DNA of 64,000 nt from Pycnopodia helianthoides (lineage: Eukaryota > Echinodermata > Asteroidea > Forcipulatida > Asteriidae): contig CM063253.1 of assembly GCA_032158295.1 (NCBI GenBank), positions 4,557,001-4,621,000 on the forward strand, read 5' to 3'. Under the pieces are notes generated by a model. It made no database searches. It was not told where the DNA came from and saw nothing but the letters and a program-made list of their open reading frames with translations. Below, piece after piece: positions 60,901-63,854 of the stretch. A program made the position numbers and the translations under genes. How positions within the stretch are numbered: the first letter of the stretch is position 1; every line of letters starts with the position of its first letter.

Positions 60901-63714
60901 TGGAGCGGGTCTCGCAGCGCAGACCTCCCCAGGCTGAACCGCACGTGCAGGTGTATCCGTTCAGGACGTCATTGCAGACGCCGTTATTCAGACAGGGATT
61001 GGAGACGCACTCGTTCATCTCGAACTGACAGAAGCTTCCTAGTAGTGGGGGGGGGGACAAAATCACATTCAGTTCCATTACTTTGCAGGTCGATATCATA
61101 GGATCACCATTTTAGGAGGTGTGTTGAAGTTGGACTGATGGCATTTCCACCTTTTAGTAACCCCTTAAATTGTAGATTGCAAGGAGCTTCTGGGAACAGT
61201 ATCTGAGACCATAATTGTTTGAACTAAAACATGAACATCAATTTTGATGAGCATTTCATTTTGTGAAAATTTAATTTCAAAAGGTGGGTAGCGTGTTTGA
61301 TCATATCGCGGAATATCTGGAGCAGTTTGTCCGCTCCAGATAGGAAGAATAATCCGCAATTGGAATACACAATCTCAAAAAACGTTTCTACGATTGAAAT
61401 GTTTTTGAATCCCTCTCTTAAACCACATTCCTTAGAAGGGAACCGTTTTCTCAACACGTTATGCATTATCAACAGCTGCAGTGCTTCTTACCAGGGAAGT
61501 TTTCGTGGCCATTGATTTTTGGAGTAACTACATGTACCAAAAGTATACCCTCCGTTTAAACATTGTGTTTCTTGAAAACTAGAAGATGGGAATTAGTTTA
61601 CCCTTCCCAAGAACAGGGGTGTACATTCCCTTTTAAAGGGAAGGTATACGCTTGGTAATCAATCTAAAAATTTATGGCAAGACAAACTTCCTTGGTTAGA
61701 AGTACAGCAACTTTCGATAGTATAAAGCATTTTTGAGAAATATTTCAATTCAAAATAATGTGGATATGGAAAAAGATGTCAGTTTTTATCCCCCAAAATT
61801 TGAATCTGAGAAACGTGTCTGTCAGAAAAGTTTCTCAGGTTGTGTATTCCTATTAAGGATTATTCTTCATGCGTGGACAGATTTTTGGCGGTATCTCAAA
61901 AAGAAATTTTCACAGGTTAGTTTTATTGTATATAGGATTAAAACAATCAAACGGTTCCAAAAACAAGAGGTATTCTTTGCCTTTAAGCAACTGGTTAATG
62001 AACCAAAAACCTCGGGAAACAAATTAAAACGATTCTACCCACCTTGGTAACCCGTACTGCAGAGGCACTGCACGCTGTTCACCAAATCGTTGCACGCTCC
62101 ACCGTTGGTGCACGGCTGACTCTGGCACTCGATGATCTCCTGCTCGCACTGGATGCTGGTGAATCCCGCCACGCAGGAACAACGGAACAGACCGTCGCCG
62201 GTGTTCTGACACAGCCCGCCGTTCTTACACGGGTTGGACGAGCAAGCGTCCAGGAAGACGTCGCAGGTCAGACCGGCGAAGTTGAGCGGACAGATGCAGC
62301 GGAATCCGTTGATTTGATCTTGACAAAAACCTGATGAAAGAAATGGACAATCATTTTATAAAATTTTTCACTGGAAGGAAATTTGTAACGAGACAAGTTG
62401 TTTACTTTGCTCTTTTTGTAGATGTACAAATAACCTAGCTAAATTCTTAGCTAGGAAATCTTGGGTCAGACTTGCAAAGTTTACCATACAGATGCAGTAG
62501 AATCCATTATTTTGTTGATGAAACAAACCTGATGAAAAAATTGTTTACAACGACACAAGTTGTTCACTTTGCTCTTTTTGTAGATGAACAAATAACCTAG
62601 CGAACTTTACAAGGCAGGGTATAAGGGAATCTTGGATCAGACTGGCAAAGTTTACCACACAGATGCGGCAGAATCCATAAATTTGATTTTGATTGTGACA
62701 AAAATTAATTGTCAAGTAATAAACCACAATTAATTCATAACCAACTGTGCAAGTCTCGCTTGTATCGAAAATGATAAATTGAGTCAAACGAAGACTGTAT
62801 TTTTGTTACGAAAATCAAATCTTCTTTGTGCTTGACAGCTGTATAAAACAGAACCAACGCACATGATATCAACCAAGTAGGGCGCCCTCAGCTACAGGAC
62901 AAGAGGTTACTTATTGGCCCATCCTGTGCGCCGTGTGTACATAGCCTTGGTCTTTCATTAATAACAAAGTACTACAATGGACCTTCCCCATGAAATATGC
63001 TAATTACATTCACGCACGCGTACAAACACTATTGGTTGGCAAACTCCGCAGAGTTGTGCACTAGGCAGACGCACAAACGCGTCACGCCACCATCAGTCCC
63101 ATACAAAAAGGTGCGATGTTCACTCGTTTCGCCAACCAGTATGGAGAGTGCACATGCGCGATGTTCAACTGACATACTTCATGGGAAGGGTCTATTGTAA
63201 ATCACTTCAACATACCGCCATTTCTGCAGGGATTGCTGACACATTCATCAATTGCAGCCTCGCAGTTGAGGCCTGCGTATCCTGGCTGACAATCACACCG
63301 GTACCCACCGACGACATCCACGCACACAGCGTTATTCACACACGGATTACTTGCGCACTCTTGGATGTCCGTCTGACATCGGTTTCCCTGGTAGCCCGCC
63401 AGACACTGACAGCTGTAACCGTTCACTTGGTCGGTGCACGTGCCCAACTGCAGGCATGGGTTGCTGGCGCACTCGTCAATGTTCTCGTCGCAGAAGGTCC
63501 CCGTGAATCCGGCCACGCACTCGCACGTGAAGCTGTTCAACATGTTCCGGCACAAAGCGCCATTCTGACACGGACTGCTCGCGCATTCGTCGATGTCGCT
63601 TGAGCAAGTCTGTCCTCCGAACCCGGGGAGGCACTGACACCGAAAACCACCGAACAAATCCACACACGCAGCTCCATTCTGGCATGGGTCATTGGCACAT
63701 TCATTTATATTATT
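18689..63714 (-). CDS. EYS: Eyes shut homolog (EYS/spacemaker)-like secreted EGF/laminin-G protein, gene span (5' end outside window)
   Basis: Thirty-three exons join in phase and encode about 65 EGF-like modules followed by five laminin-G domains: LamG1 (exons at 40540-37786), two EGFs, LamG2 (36000-33583), two EGFs, LamG3 (31317-28336), one EGF, LamG4 (27494-24585), two EGFs, LamG5 (22880-18689), then stop. There is no transmembrane helix or cytoplasmic tail, which argues against Crumbs and Notch, and the alternating LamG/EGF end fits EYS as known from flies and vertebrates. EYS is an extracellular matrix protein needed for photoreceptor lumen or outer-segment integrity, and in flies it works with Prominin. 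The N-terminus and signal peptide lie beyond position 64000. Three exons (56437-59451, 23493-23631, 20765-20988) have small frame breaks that look like indel errors. Agrin, perlecan or an echinoderm-specific fibropellin relative are less likely alternatives. Confidence 0.75.
19539..19657 (-). CDS. EYS: EYS-like exon: middle of LamG5
   Basis: Encodes [16 protein letters not shown] and ends GSLLYLG, the usual LamG strand before the linker. Acceptor TTCTACAG, donor GTATAA. Length 119 bp joins both neighbours in frame. Confidence 0.85.
20061..20670. repeat. Intronic tandem copies of the edge of the LamG5 exon
   Basis: Three decayed copies of the donor-side edge of the exon at 20765-20988 lie at about 20061-20110, 20203-20262 and 20621-20670 (shared CACTGCACAACATATTAGTG, against GACATTATACCACATATTGG in the exon). 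Spacing is about 140-145 bp, with about 275 bp of unrelated sequence between copies two and three. Confidence 0.6.
20765..20988 (-). CDS. EYS: EYS-like exon: first half of LamG5 (1-base frame break)
   Basis: [16 protein letters not shown]...[18 protein letters not shown]...[12 protein letters not shown], then after a shift of one base [20 protein letters not shown]. The break is at a GGG run (20826-20828). One more G would restore the frame and the exon length modulo 3. Acceptor CATTTCAG, donor GTGAGT. Confidence 0.8.
21031..21112. repeat. 8-bp microsatellite (TAAATATG)n
   Basis: About ten tandem units, the first few being TAAATAAG variants. Confidence 0.9.
22561..22745 (-). mobile_element. 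SINE, minus strand (family with 48545-48745)
   Basis: On the minus strand: GGTGGTCTGGTGGTAAGACA ... GGGTTTGAATCCCACTC, a tRNA-like A/B-box head, then a body ending CACAGGACTTTTGGAGAAAA. The copy at 48545-48745 shares head and body. Confidence 0.65.
22811..22880 (-). CDS. EYS: EYS-like exon: N-terminal strand of LamG5
   Basis: Seventy bp between CTGTACAG and GTAAAG encode [20 protein letters not shown], the P-x-F-x-G-x-S-Y-L-x-F start of a LamG domain. It joins the exon at 20988 in phase 2. Confidence 0.8.
22905..23245 (-). mobile_element. SINE, minus strand
   Basis: The right end reads, on the minus strand, a tRNA-like head with GGGTTCGAGTCCCGGTCG, then CTTGAGCACGATACTTTACC, and ends in ATAATAATAATTTG. 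Related copies: 41290-41500 and 45958-46742. Confidence 0.65.
23493..23631 (-). CDS. EYS: EYS-like exon: EGF before LamG5 (frame break)
   Basis: Encodes [18 protein letters not shown], then [19 protein letters not shown]. The sixth Cys is reached only after a frame change at the AAA run 23519-23521 (TTT on the coding strand), giving LGIRLTCSA and a phase that fits the next exon. Either one extra or two missing bases explain it, and two missing would give the standard eight-residue C5-C6 spacing. Confidence 0.7.
23722..23968. repeat. Foldback MITE, about 245 bp
   Basis: Left arm GTCTTAGTTCCAAGACGCTC and right arm GAGCGTCTTGGAACCAAGAC, with further inner pairing (TCACGAATACATGTAGTCA / TGACTACATGTGTTCGTGA). 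Confidence 0.7.
24108..24269. mobile_element. MITE with CAGGCCTGGAATT ends, copy 1
   Basis: Begins CAGGCCTGGAATTACG, ends AAATTTCAGGCCTG. The core TTGGTGCCCCTTCAAAAG is shared with copies at 31934-32110, 40581-40751 (opposite orientation) and 44821-44957. Confidence 0.7.
24585..24785 (-). CDS. EYS: EYS-like exon: end of LamG4 and an EGF
   Basis: [20 protein letters not shown] closes LamG4, followed by [20 protein letters not shown] and [11 protein letters not shown]. The last Gly codon is split with the next exon. Acceptor TTTAAATAG, donor GTAAGA. Confidence 0.85.
24823..25167. mobile_element. TTAA-flanked MITE (piggyBac-like target), 345 bp
   Basis: TTAA at both ends and inverted termini AAGGAACATTACAGAATTGG / CCAATTCTGTAATGTTCCTT. 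A sister copy lies at 47438-47812. TTAA target duplication is the signature of piggyBac-type transposition; no transposase here. Confidence 0.65.
25245..25435. mobile_element. MITE with GGGCCCAATTTCATAGAGCT ends
   Basis: Inverted termini GCCCAATTTCATAGAGCTGC and GCAGCTCTATGAGGGCCC. Related copies or pieces: 33798-33992, 34018-34178, 45055-45712 (interrupted) and 48365-48480. Confidence 0.65.
25557..25781 (-). CDS. EYS: EYS-like exon: second half of LamG4
   Basis: [20 protein letters not shown], then [19 protein letters not shown] and [23 protein letters not shown] is the LamG tryptophan strand. Acceptor TTTCCTCAG, donor GTGGGT. Confidence 0.85.
26256..26618. mobile_element. TTAA-flanked MITE with CGCGCGCG-type centre
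   Basis: TTAA ends; termini AAGGTATTGTAGAGGATTGG and CCAATAGTGTACAGGGCCTT. The core holds the palindrome TTATCGCGCGCGATAA. Same family as 31529-31872 and 46300-46641. Confidence 0.65.
26619..27085. mobile_element. MITE interrupted by a palindromic element
   Basis: Left part 26619-26689 (GTGTACTTTTGGTAATTAAT, GACCATATAAACTTACTTGG) and right part from 26855 (GAGAGCTGTTGATATTATAA) are continuous in the related copy at 52883-53269. The element at 26690-26854 splits them. Confidence 0.65.
26690..26854. repeat. Palindromic element (long hairpin), copy 1
   Basis: Arms of about 75 bp: GGTCGACTTCACAAAACTCT ... and its complement ending AGAGTTTTGTGAAATCGACC, each containing two CTAGGACTAGTCC-like sub-palindromes. 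Inserted in a MITE; flanks suggest a short CTGG duplication. Copy 2 at 41964-42127. Confidence 0.8.
27100..27245 (-). mobile_element. SINE fragment, minus strand
   Basis: Contains GAACCCACACTCTGCTGATC and GGACCAACGAACGGCTTTAC, found also in the SINEs at 22905-23245 and 45958-46742. It is truncated on both sides. Confidence 0.5.
27288..27494 (-). CDS. EYS: EYS-like exon: first half of LamG4
   Basis: [20 protein letters not shown], then [40 protein letters not shown]. Acceptor CTCCTGTAG; donor GTTCGT is non-consensus but gives the correct phase into the exon at 25781. Confidence 0.8.
27740..28085 (+). pseudogene. Non-LTR retrotransposon (LINE) reverse-transcriptase fragment
   Basis: Plus-strand frames, with shifts, read [20 protein letters not shown] and later [19 protein letters not shown]. 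These are the hallmark C-terminal motifs downstream of LINE reverse transcriptases (HITP..LHWLP..RI and GxRAFxxxAPxLWNxLP). Broken by shifts, 5'-truncated and in an EYS intron. Confidence 0.75.
28336..28522 (-). CDS. EYS: EYS-like exon: end of LamG3 and one EGF
   Basis: [20 protein letters not shown] links LamG3 to [34 protein letters not shown]. Acceptor ACCTACAG, donor GTACGT. Confidence 0.85.
28598..28990. repeat. Inverted-repeat element
   Basis: GTATATTCGGTTTGCAGTAA at the left and ACAAACTGAAATATACATTG at the right form diverged inverted ends. Related pieces occur near 19420-19560 and 50565-50660 (shared GATACCTCACCATGCAATGC). Confidence 0.5.
29156..29539. repeat. Dispersed repeat with tRNA-like SINE (copy 2 of 5774-6173)
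   Basis: Carries the 52 exon bases (5774-5825) of the TIR gene's proposed exon 2 with one substitution near its start (GAAGGGATGG for GAAGTGATGG), then matching intronic sequence with the minus-strand tRNA-like head. It lies in an EYS intron next to another truncated SINE (29540-29649). Confidence 0.75.
29650..30117. mobile_element. Foldback-headed repeat element, copy 2
   Basis: Near-identical to 13680-14159, with the hairpin at 29657-29827. It interrupts a tRNA-like SINE whose remaining part is 29540-29649 (TAACGTGCCAGCGCTCTAAC). Confidence 0.75.
30325..30410 (+). mobile_element. tRNA-like SINE head, plus strand
   Basis: GGCAGCTCAGTTGGTCAGAG (A box) and GGTCACAGGTTCAAATCCCA (B box) at standard spacing. 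No CCA-ready acceptor stem, so a SINE relic and not a tRNA gene. Confidence 0.65.
30444..30691 (-). CDS. EYS: EYS-like exon: second half of LamG3
   Basis: [63 protein letters not shown]. The LamG Trp strand and first disulphide Cys are present. Phase 0 donor GTCTGT. Confidence 0.85.
31108..31317 (-). CDS. EYS: EYS-like exon: first half of LamG3
   Basis: [56 protein letters not shown]. Acceptor CTGTTTTCAG, donor GTCAGT. Confidence 0.85.
31529..31872. mobile_element. TTAA-flanked MITE
   Basis: TTAA ends, termini AAGGCCCTGTACACTATTGG and ACCAAAAGTGTACAATACCT, core TTATCGCGCGCGATAA. Inverted in orientation relative to 46300-46641. Confidence 0.7.
31934..32110. mobile_element. MITE with CAGGCCTG ends, copy 2
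   Basis: GGGCCTGAAATTACATGGAG at the left and TTCCAGGCCTG at the right. Core TTGGTGCCCCTTCAATAG shared with copy 1. Confidence 0.65.
32880..33163 (-). CDS. EYS: EYS-like exon: two EGFs between LamG2 and LamG3
   Basis: [14 protein letters not shown] finishes LamG2; EGFs [32 protein letters not shown] and [28 protein letters not shown] follow. The donor at CAGG|GTAAGAC gives TDQ-DLANL in frame with LamG3. Reading on past this donor looks open but breaks the phase. Confidence 0.85.
33583..33747 (-). CDS. EYS: EYS-like exon: C-terminal half of LamG2
   Basis: [52 protein letters not shown]: the LamG GxxGC motif. Acceptor TTCCTGTAG, donor GTTGGT. Confidence 0.85.
33798..33992. mobile_element. Diverged MITE of the GGGCCCAATTTCAT family
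   Basis: CAGCTTCATAGAGAAGCTTT at the left, GCAGCTGTTTAAAATTGAGC at the right. A second diverged copy follows at 34018-34178 (CGGCCCAATTTTCATGACAC ... GATGAAATTGGGCCC). Confidence 0.5.
34210..34790. repeat. 185-bp tandem repeat, three units
   Basis: Units start at about 34237, 34425 and 34610 and share TTTAGGCCAAAATTCCAG, AAACTATGGCTAATAAAC, AAATGTCATCAGCAGTCCGT and GACCCAAATTTTGAAAAT. The third is truncated. It is a short satellite inside an EYS intron. Confidence 0.85.
34949..35057 (-). CDS. EYS: EYS-like exon: middle of LamG2
   Basis: [36 protein letters not shown]: the LamG W-x-x-V-x-x-x-R-x-G strand pair. Acceptor TGGCATAG, donor GTCAGT, 109 bp in phase. Confidence 0.8.
35265..35625 (+). 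mobile_element. SINE, plus strand, long copy
   Basis: tRNA-like B box GTGGGTTCGAATCCCGGTCG, body CCTTGAGCAAGATGCTTTAC, TGGGTACCTGCGAGGGTAGA, and tail GCGCTATATAAGAACTAG-(TTA)n. The 3' half recurs at 51620-51815. Confidence 0.75.
35785..36000 (-). CDS. EYS: EYS-like exon: first half of LamG2
   Basis: [57 protein letters not shown]. Acceptor GTTCTTGCAG, donor GTGAGG. Confidence 0.85.
36486..36654 (-). CDS. EYS: EYS-like exon: two EGFs between LamG1 and LamG2
   Basis: [18 protein letters not shown] ends one [35 protein letters not shown] is the next. The Thr before the third Cys fits an O-fucose site. Acceptor TTTCGTCAG, donor GTACAG. Confidence 0.85.
37515..37745 (-). mobile_element. SINE, minus strand (family with 60458-60746)
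   Basis: On the minus strand the body ends GCTTTCTGAGAGTCCTTGGC, TTCACAACCAGAATAAATGA. The plus-strand copy at 60458-60746 has the same tail and a tRNA-like head. Confidence 0.65.
37786..37968 (-). CDS. EYS: EYS-like exon: end of LamG1 and start of an EGF
   Basis: [37 protein letters not shown], then [16 protein letters not shown]. Phase 0 at both ends. Acceptor TTTCCCCAG, donor GTGAGA. Confidence 0.85.
38362..38635 (-). mobile_element. SINE, minus strand
   Basis: Minus strand reads from a tRNA-like head (GTGTTGCGGCCTAGCGGTTT) to a tail GGGCGCTATATAAGAAGCCA with TATTATTATTATC. Same general design as the other tRNA-headed SINEs. Confidence 0.65.
39110..39354 (-). CDS. EYS: EYS-like exon: middle of LamG1
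   Basis: [65 protein letters not shown]. Acceptor TTTTCTTCAG, donor GTACGA. An antisense G-rich tract lies just left of the donor. Confidence 0.85.
39925..40205 (+). pseudogene. LINE fragment, plus strand
   Basis: Frames with shifts read [20 protein letters not shown] and, later, [15 protein letters not shown] / [14 protein letters not shown] ends. This is the C-terminal region that follows LINE reverse transcriptases. Truncated and frame-broken, in an EYS intron. Confidence 0.6.
40394..40540 (-). CDS. EYS: EYS-like exon: start of LamG1
   Basis: [47 protein letters not shown]. First of five LamG domains, directly after the long EGF region. Acceptor GTCCTGTAG, donor GTGGGT. Confidence 0.85.
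40581..40751. mobile_element. MITE with CAGGCCTGGAATT ends, copy 3 (inverted)
   Basis: GCAGGCCTGGAATTTCATCT at the left, GTAATTCCAGGCCTGC at the right; opposite orientation to copies 1 and 2. It lies just upstream of the LamG1 exon. Confidence 0.75.
41290..41500 (-). mobile_element. SINE, minus strand
   Basis: tRNA-like head on the minus strand (GTGTCGTGGCCGAGCGATTA, GGTCGAGTCCCGGTTC), body CTTCAGCAAGATACTTTACC, then CCTTCGGATGGGACAATAAG. Copy related to 22905-23245. Confidence 0.65.
41693..41861 (-). CDS. EYS: EYS-like exon: last EGFs before LamG1
   Basis: [53 protein letters not shown]. Acceptor ATTTTACAG, donor GTAAGT. Confidence 0.85.
41964..42127. repeat. Palindromic element, copy 2
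   Basis: GGGGTCGATTTCACAAAACT ... AGTTTTGTGAAATCGACCCC, arms of about 75 bp, very similar to 26690-26854. Confidence 0.8.
42583..42733. repeat. 56-bp GC-rich tandem repeat, three units
   Basis: Units GGTGGGTTCTAAGGGCCGGC, ATCTGGCGTTAGTCATGCGC, CTCAACCTGCC, nearly identical to one another. Confidence 0.85.
42905..42952. repeat. (CAGA)n microsatellite
   Basis: About eleven perfect CAGA units, just left of the exon at 42983. Confidence 0.95.
42983..43143 (-). CDS. EYS: EYS-like exon: EGF pair
   Basis: [35 protein letters not shown], then [16 protein letters not shown]. The preceding exon ends CDYCS, so the first Cys of this EGF comes from an abnormal junction. Confidence 0.85.
43680..43933 (-). 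CDS. EYS: EYS-like exon: EGFs, last one lacking its final loop
   Basis: [71 protein letters not shown]. The last EGF has two residues between its fourth and fifth Cys and passes straight into the next EGF without the G-F-x-G-x-x-C loop. Acceptor TTACCCAAG, donor GTAAGT. Confidence 0.85.
44821..44957. mobile_element. MITE with CAGGCCTG end, copy 4 (5' truncated)
   Basis: Core TTGGTGCCCCTTCAGAAG and right end GAAATTCCAGGCCTG. The left end is lost beside a TTA repeat at 44800-44820. Confidence 0.65.
45055..45712. mobile_element. MITE of the GGGCCC family, interrupted by another element
   Basis: Left part 45055-45098 (GGGCCCGATTTCATAGAGCT) and right part 45552-45712 (CTAAGCACAACAAAATTATG ... 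TGGGCCCC) are contiguous in other copies. The insertion is 45099-45551. Confidence 0.7.
45099..45551. mobile_element. Inserted element with ATGGATAAATTA ends and CTAAG duplication
   Basis: Ends GCATGGATAAATTATG and TTAATTTATCCATTTATC are inverted, flanked by CTAAG on both sides (45094-45098, 45552-45556). GC-rich subterminal motifs (GGAACGGCCGCG / GGCGGCCGCGTTC) also face each other. No ORF of a transposase. Confidence 0.7.
45757..45853 (-). CDS. EYS: EYS-like exon: calcium-binding type EGF
   Basis: [36 protein letters not shown] plus the IDQVNGY segment fit a calcium-binding, Asx-hydroxylated EGF. Ninety-seven bp, donor GTAAGT. Confidence 0.85.
45958..46742 (-). mobile_element. SINE, minus strand, split by a TTAA MITE
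   Basis: tRNA-like head at 46650-46742 on the minus strand (GTGTCGTGGCCGAGCGGTCA), (ATT)n tail at about 45960-45995. The body is split between GTGTCTTGC and GGGCACAAG by the element 46300-46641. Confidence 0.7.
46300..46641. mobile_element. TTAA-flanked MITE inserted in a SINE
   Basis: TTAA at 46300-46303 and 46638-46641; termini AAGGTATTGTACACTTTTGG and CCAATAGTGTACAGGGCCTT; core palindrome TTATCGCGCGCGATAA. Removing it with one TTAA rejoins the SINE body. Confidence 0.8.
46895..47290. repeat. Degenerate 75-bp tandem repeat
   Basis: Five to six units containing CACTCAACAGAG, TAGTTGATGGTTCC and AACTTTGGTTCTAGCTGATG, diverged. Confidence 0.65.
47438..47812. mobile_element. TTAA-flanked MITE, sister of 24823-25167
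   Basis: Ends TTAAAGGAACATTACAGAAT and ATTCTGTAACGTTCCTTTAA. Its right end lies 14 bp from the donor of the exon at 47827. Confidence 0.7.
47827..48065 (-). CDS. EYS: EYS-like exon: two to three EGFs
   Basis: [73 protein letters not shown]. Contains CSSRPC and CASQPC, which fit the O-glucose consensus C-x-S-x-P-C. Acceptor CTGCCCAG, donor GTGAGA. Confidence 0.85.
48365..48480. repeat. Partial MITE of the GGGCCCAATTTCATAGAGCT family
   Basis: GGGCCCAATTTCATAGAGCT followed by GAAGCACAAAAAGTAGCC and ATAAGGTTACCGGCC. The right terminus is missing. Confidence 0.55.
48545..48745 (-). mobile_element. SINE, minus strand (family with 22561-22745)
   Basis: Shares CTACAGGCATATCACTTGGG, TAGAGCAGATGTCTTGACAC and CTTGCCCGGTAGCTAGAGGC with the other copy. 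The A box is degenerate. Confidence 0.6.
48824..48948 (-). CDS. EYS: EYS-like exon: EGF
   Basis: [40 protein letters not shown]. Length 125 bp, acceptor TTTTTATAG, donor GTAAAA. The acceptor-side half has been copied several times into the upstream intron. Confidence 0.85.
48949..49500. repeat. Tandem decayed copies of the neighbouring EGF exon
   Basis: Four copies with a period of about 142 bp begin near 49016, 49158, 49308 and 49435, each matching GGGGTTGGGTTCACATCC, CAAGCAGAACTGT, and CTCTTACTATCGCAGTAAAC of the exon plus its flanking intron. All have lost coding frame. Confidence 0.8.
49697..49815 (-). CDS. EYS: EYS-like exon: EGF halves
   Basis: [39 protein letters not shown]. Acceptor TCTCTCCAG, donor GTAAGT, phase 0 out. 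Confidence 0.85.
50787..51290. repeat. Foldback element with 85-bp near-perfect arms
   Basis: Inner arms at about 50900-50978 and 51093-51180 (GATCGTCAAGGCTGTGAGCC, TGACGGCTCACGGGCTAGGA, TTGTGGGCGATAGC). Outer parts also pair loosely (CCCGAATGCAATGCAA / TTGTATGGCATTCGGG). Confidence 0.75.
51620..51815 (+). mobile_element. SINE 3' part, plus strand
   Basis: TGCGAGGGTAGAGGTTGATA, CCACGGCAGCCCAGGGCTGT, AAATGCGCTGTATAAGAGCT, same as 35430-35610. 5' truncated. Confidence 0.75.
51937..52130 (-). CDS. EYS: EYS-like exon: EGFs
   Basis: [55 protein letters not shown]. Acceptor CTCCTTCAG, donor GTTGGT. Confidence 0.85.
52883..53269. mobile_element. TTAA-flanked MITE with AAAGGCAGTGGATAC end
   Basis: Ends TTAAAGGCAGTGGATACTTT and AAAGTGTATCCTGCCTTAA with TTAA on both sides; internal GACCATAAAAACTTACTTGG. 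It is the uninterrupted relative of 26619-27085. Repeats of this type are, to my recollection, abundant in sea stars. Confidence 0.7.
53294..54572 (-). CDS. EYS: EYS-like exon: eleven EGFs in one exon
   Basis: Acceptor CGCCCACAG, then [18 protein letters not shown] and ten further EGFs with starts such as [49 protein letters not shown] and [11 protein letters not shown], ending FTGD with donor GTTAGT. These repeats are diverged from one another, use GC-rich codons, and most fit the C-x-S-x-P-C O-glucose motif. An antisense frame stays open through much of the exon but is a shadow. Confidence 0.9.
54765..55085. repeat. 48-bp minisatellite, seven to eight units
   Basis: Units AGTCCTTTCTGCTCTGAGCC, GACTGGGTCTTTCTAGGTCT, TAT with small changes. 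Confidence 0.8.
55484..55731. repeat. Direct repeat of about 123 bp, two units
   Basis: Both units contain GCATCAATTATT, CTTTAAGTATCCTTTC, CCCTTTGTCTAAATCCACGG and GATGACAAAAA. Confidence 0.8.
56008..56400. mobile_element. TTAA-type MITE, one end mutated
   Basis: Left end CTAAAGGCATTATACAGGAT (CTAA for TTAA), right end ATCCTGTATAATACCTTTAA. Same family as the element starting at 63855. It ends 36 bp from the donor of the large EGF exon. Confidence 0.65.
56437..59451 (-). CDS. EYS: EYS-like 3-kb exon: 24 EGFs including a sixteen-unit tandem array (1-base frame break)
   Basis: Acceptor TTCCATAG, then [17 protein letters not shown], an unusual EGF with inserted PSCPPLPPG, followed by [12 protein letters not shown] and six diverged EGFs to [11 protein letters not shown]. 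At 58587-58589 the frame slips by one base (TT where TTT would fit) and continues [12 protein letters not shown]. From 58510 to 56543 there are sixteen 41-residue (123-bp) units, [14 protein letters not shown] then [17 protein letters not shown], fifteen nearly identical, then a part unit to the donor GTGTGT. Each unit has six Cys, a Pro-rich linker, an O-glucose motif (CDSNPC) and an Asx-hydroxylation motif (C-x-N-x4-F-x-C-x-C). Codons in the array are AT-rich compared with flanking EGFs. Confidence 0.9.
56543..58510 (-). repeat. Coding tandem array, sixteen 123-bp EGF units
   Basis: Unit boundaries can be followed by GTGAAAGTTTCACTACACAT and GGTGGAATAGTGCTTTCACA on the plus strand. The fifteen units 56543-58387 differ at few positions (LNGQPCVNN versus [17 protein letters not shown] versus SEIFTGSS). 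The first unit ([20 protein letters not shown]) is older and more standard. Confidence 0.9.
59452..60211. other. EYS intron without recognised features
   Basis: Ordinary intronic sequence, slightly AT-rich. No exon, SINE head or repeat structure seen. Confidence 0.5.
60212..60285 (-). CDS. EYS: EYS-like exon: part of an EGF
   Basis: [24 protein letters not shown]. Seventy-four bp, acceptor CTCTTTACAG, donor GTAAGT. Completes the [13 protein letters not shown] module of the preceding exon. Confidence 0.85.
60458..60746 (+). mobile_element. SINE, plus strand, abutting an EYS splice donor
   Basis: Head GTCAGGTTGGCGTAGTGGTT ... CAGTTCAAATCACACC (A and B boxes), body TGGATTGGGTTTTTCAGTCC, tail CTTGGCTTCACAACCAGAAT, AAATGAAATGAAAT. 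The tail ends at the donor GT of the exon beginning at 60748. Confidence 0.7.
60748..61038 (-). CDS. EYS: EYS-like exon: three EGFs
   Basis: [79 protein letters not shown]. Acceptor CCACTACTAG, donor GTATTT, which lies in the SINE tail. Confidence 0.85.
61633..61986. mobile_element. TTAA-flanked MITE (family with 13245-13530)
   Basis: Ends TTAAAGGGAAGGTATACGCT and AGGTATTCTTTGCCTTTAA. Internal AGATTTTTGGCGGTATCTCA is shared with 13245-13530. Just left (about 61440-61560) lies a truncated, inverted relative ending AAAAGTATACCCTCCGTTTA. Confidence 0.6.
62043..62330 (-). CDS. EYS: EYS-like exon: EGFs
   Basis: [83 protein letters not shown]. Acceptor CTTTCATCAG, donor GTGGGT. Confidence 0.85.
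62460..62710. repeat. Two decayed copies of the neighbouring exon's start
   Basis: Copies at about 62465-62535 and 62633-62708 match the acceptor-side end of the exon at 62043-62330 (AAAGTTTACCATACAGATGC versus AAGTTGAGCGGACAGATGC; then AGAATCCAT-ATTTGAT, ACAAA, CCTGATGAAA). Spacing is about 170-200 bp. Both are out of frame. Confidence 0.7.
62972..63203. repeat. MITE-like inverted-repeat element beside an EYS exon
   Basis: CAATGGACCTTCCCCATGAA at the left and TTCATGGGAAGGGTCTATTG at the right form inverted ends of about 24 bp. Core GC-richer with CGCACGCG. It ends about 12 bp from the donor of the exon at 63216. Confidence 0.7.
63216..63714 (-). CDS. EYS: EYS-like exon: four calcium-binding EGFs and start of a fifth (most 5' exon in window)
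   Basis: [78 protein letters not shown]. All carry the D/N-I-D/Q-E-C calcium-binding start and C-x-S-x-P-C motifs in most units. Acceptor TTTTTTGCAG, donor GTATGT. Phase 0 at the acceptor means further exons exist beyond 64000. Confidence 0.9.
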
Positions 63715-63854
63715 CTGCAAAAAAAAAAGAAGAATATTTGACAATGTACTACAGGTCTACTGCAAGGGGAAACAGATCATAAAAGTGGCAACCGCATTTT
63801 TTTAATCTTTTCAAAGGTCTAATATCATGGTACCGTTGACTATCAAATTATCCT

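Noticed and set aside
18689..63714. Notch or Crumbs gene
   Set aside because: No LNR, transmembrane segment, ankyrin repeats or cytoplasmic tail. It ends directly after a LamG domain.
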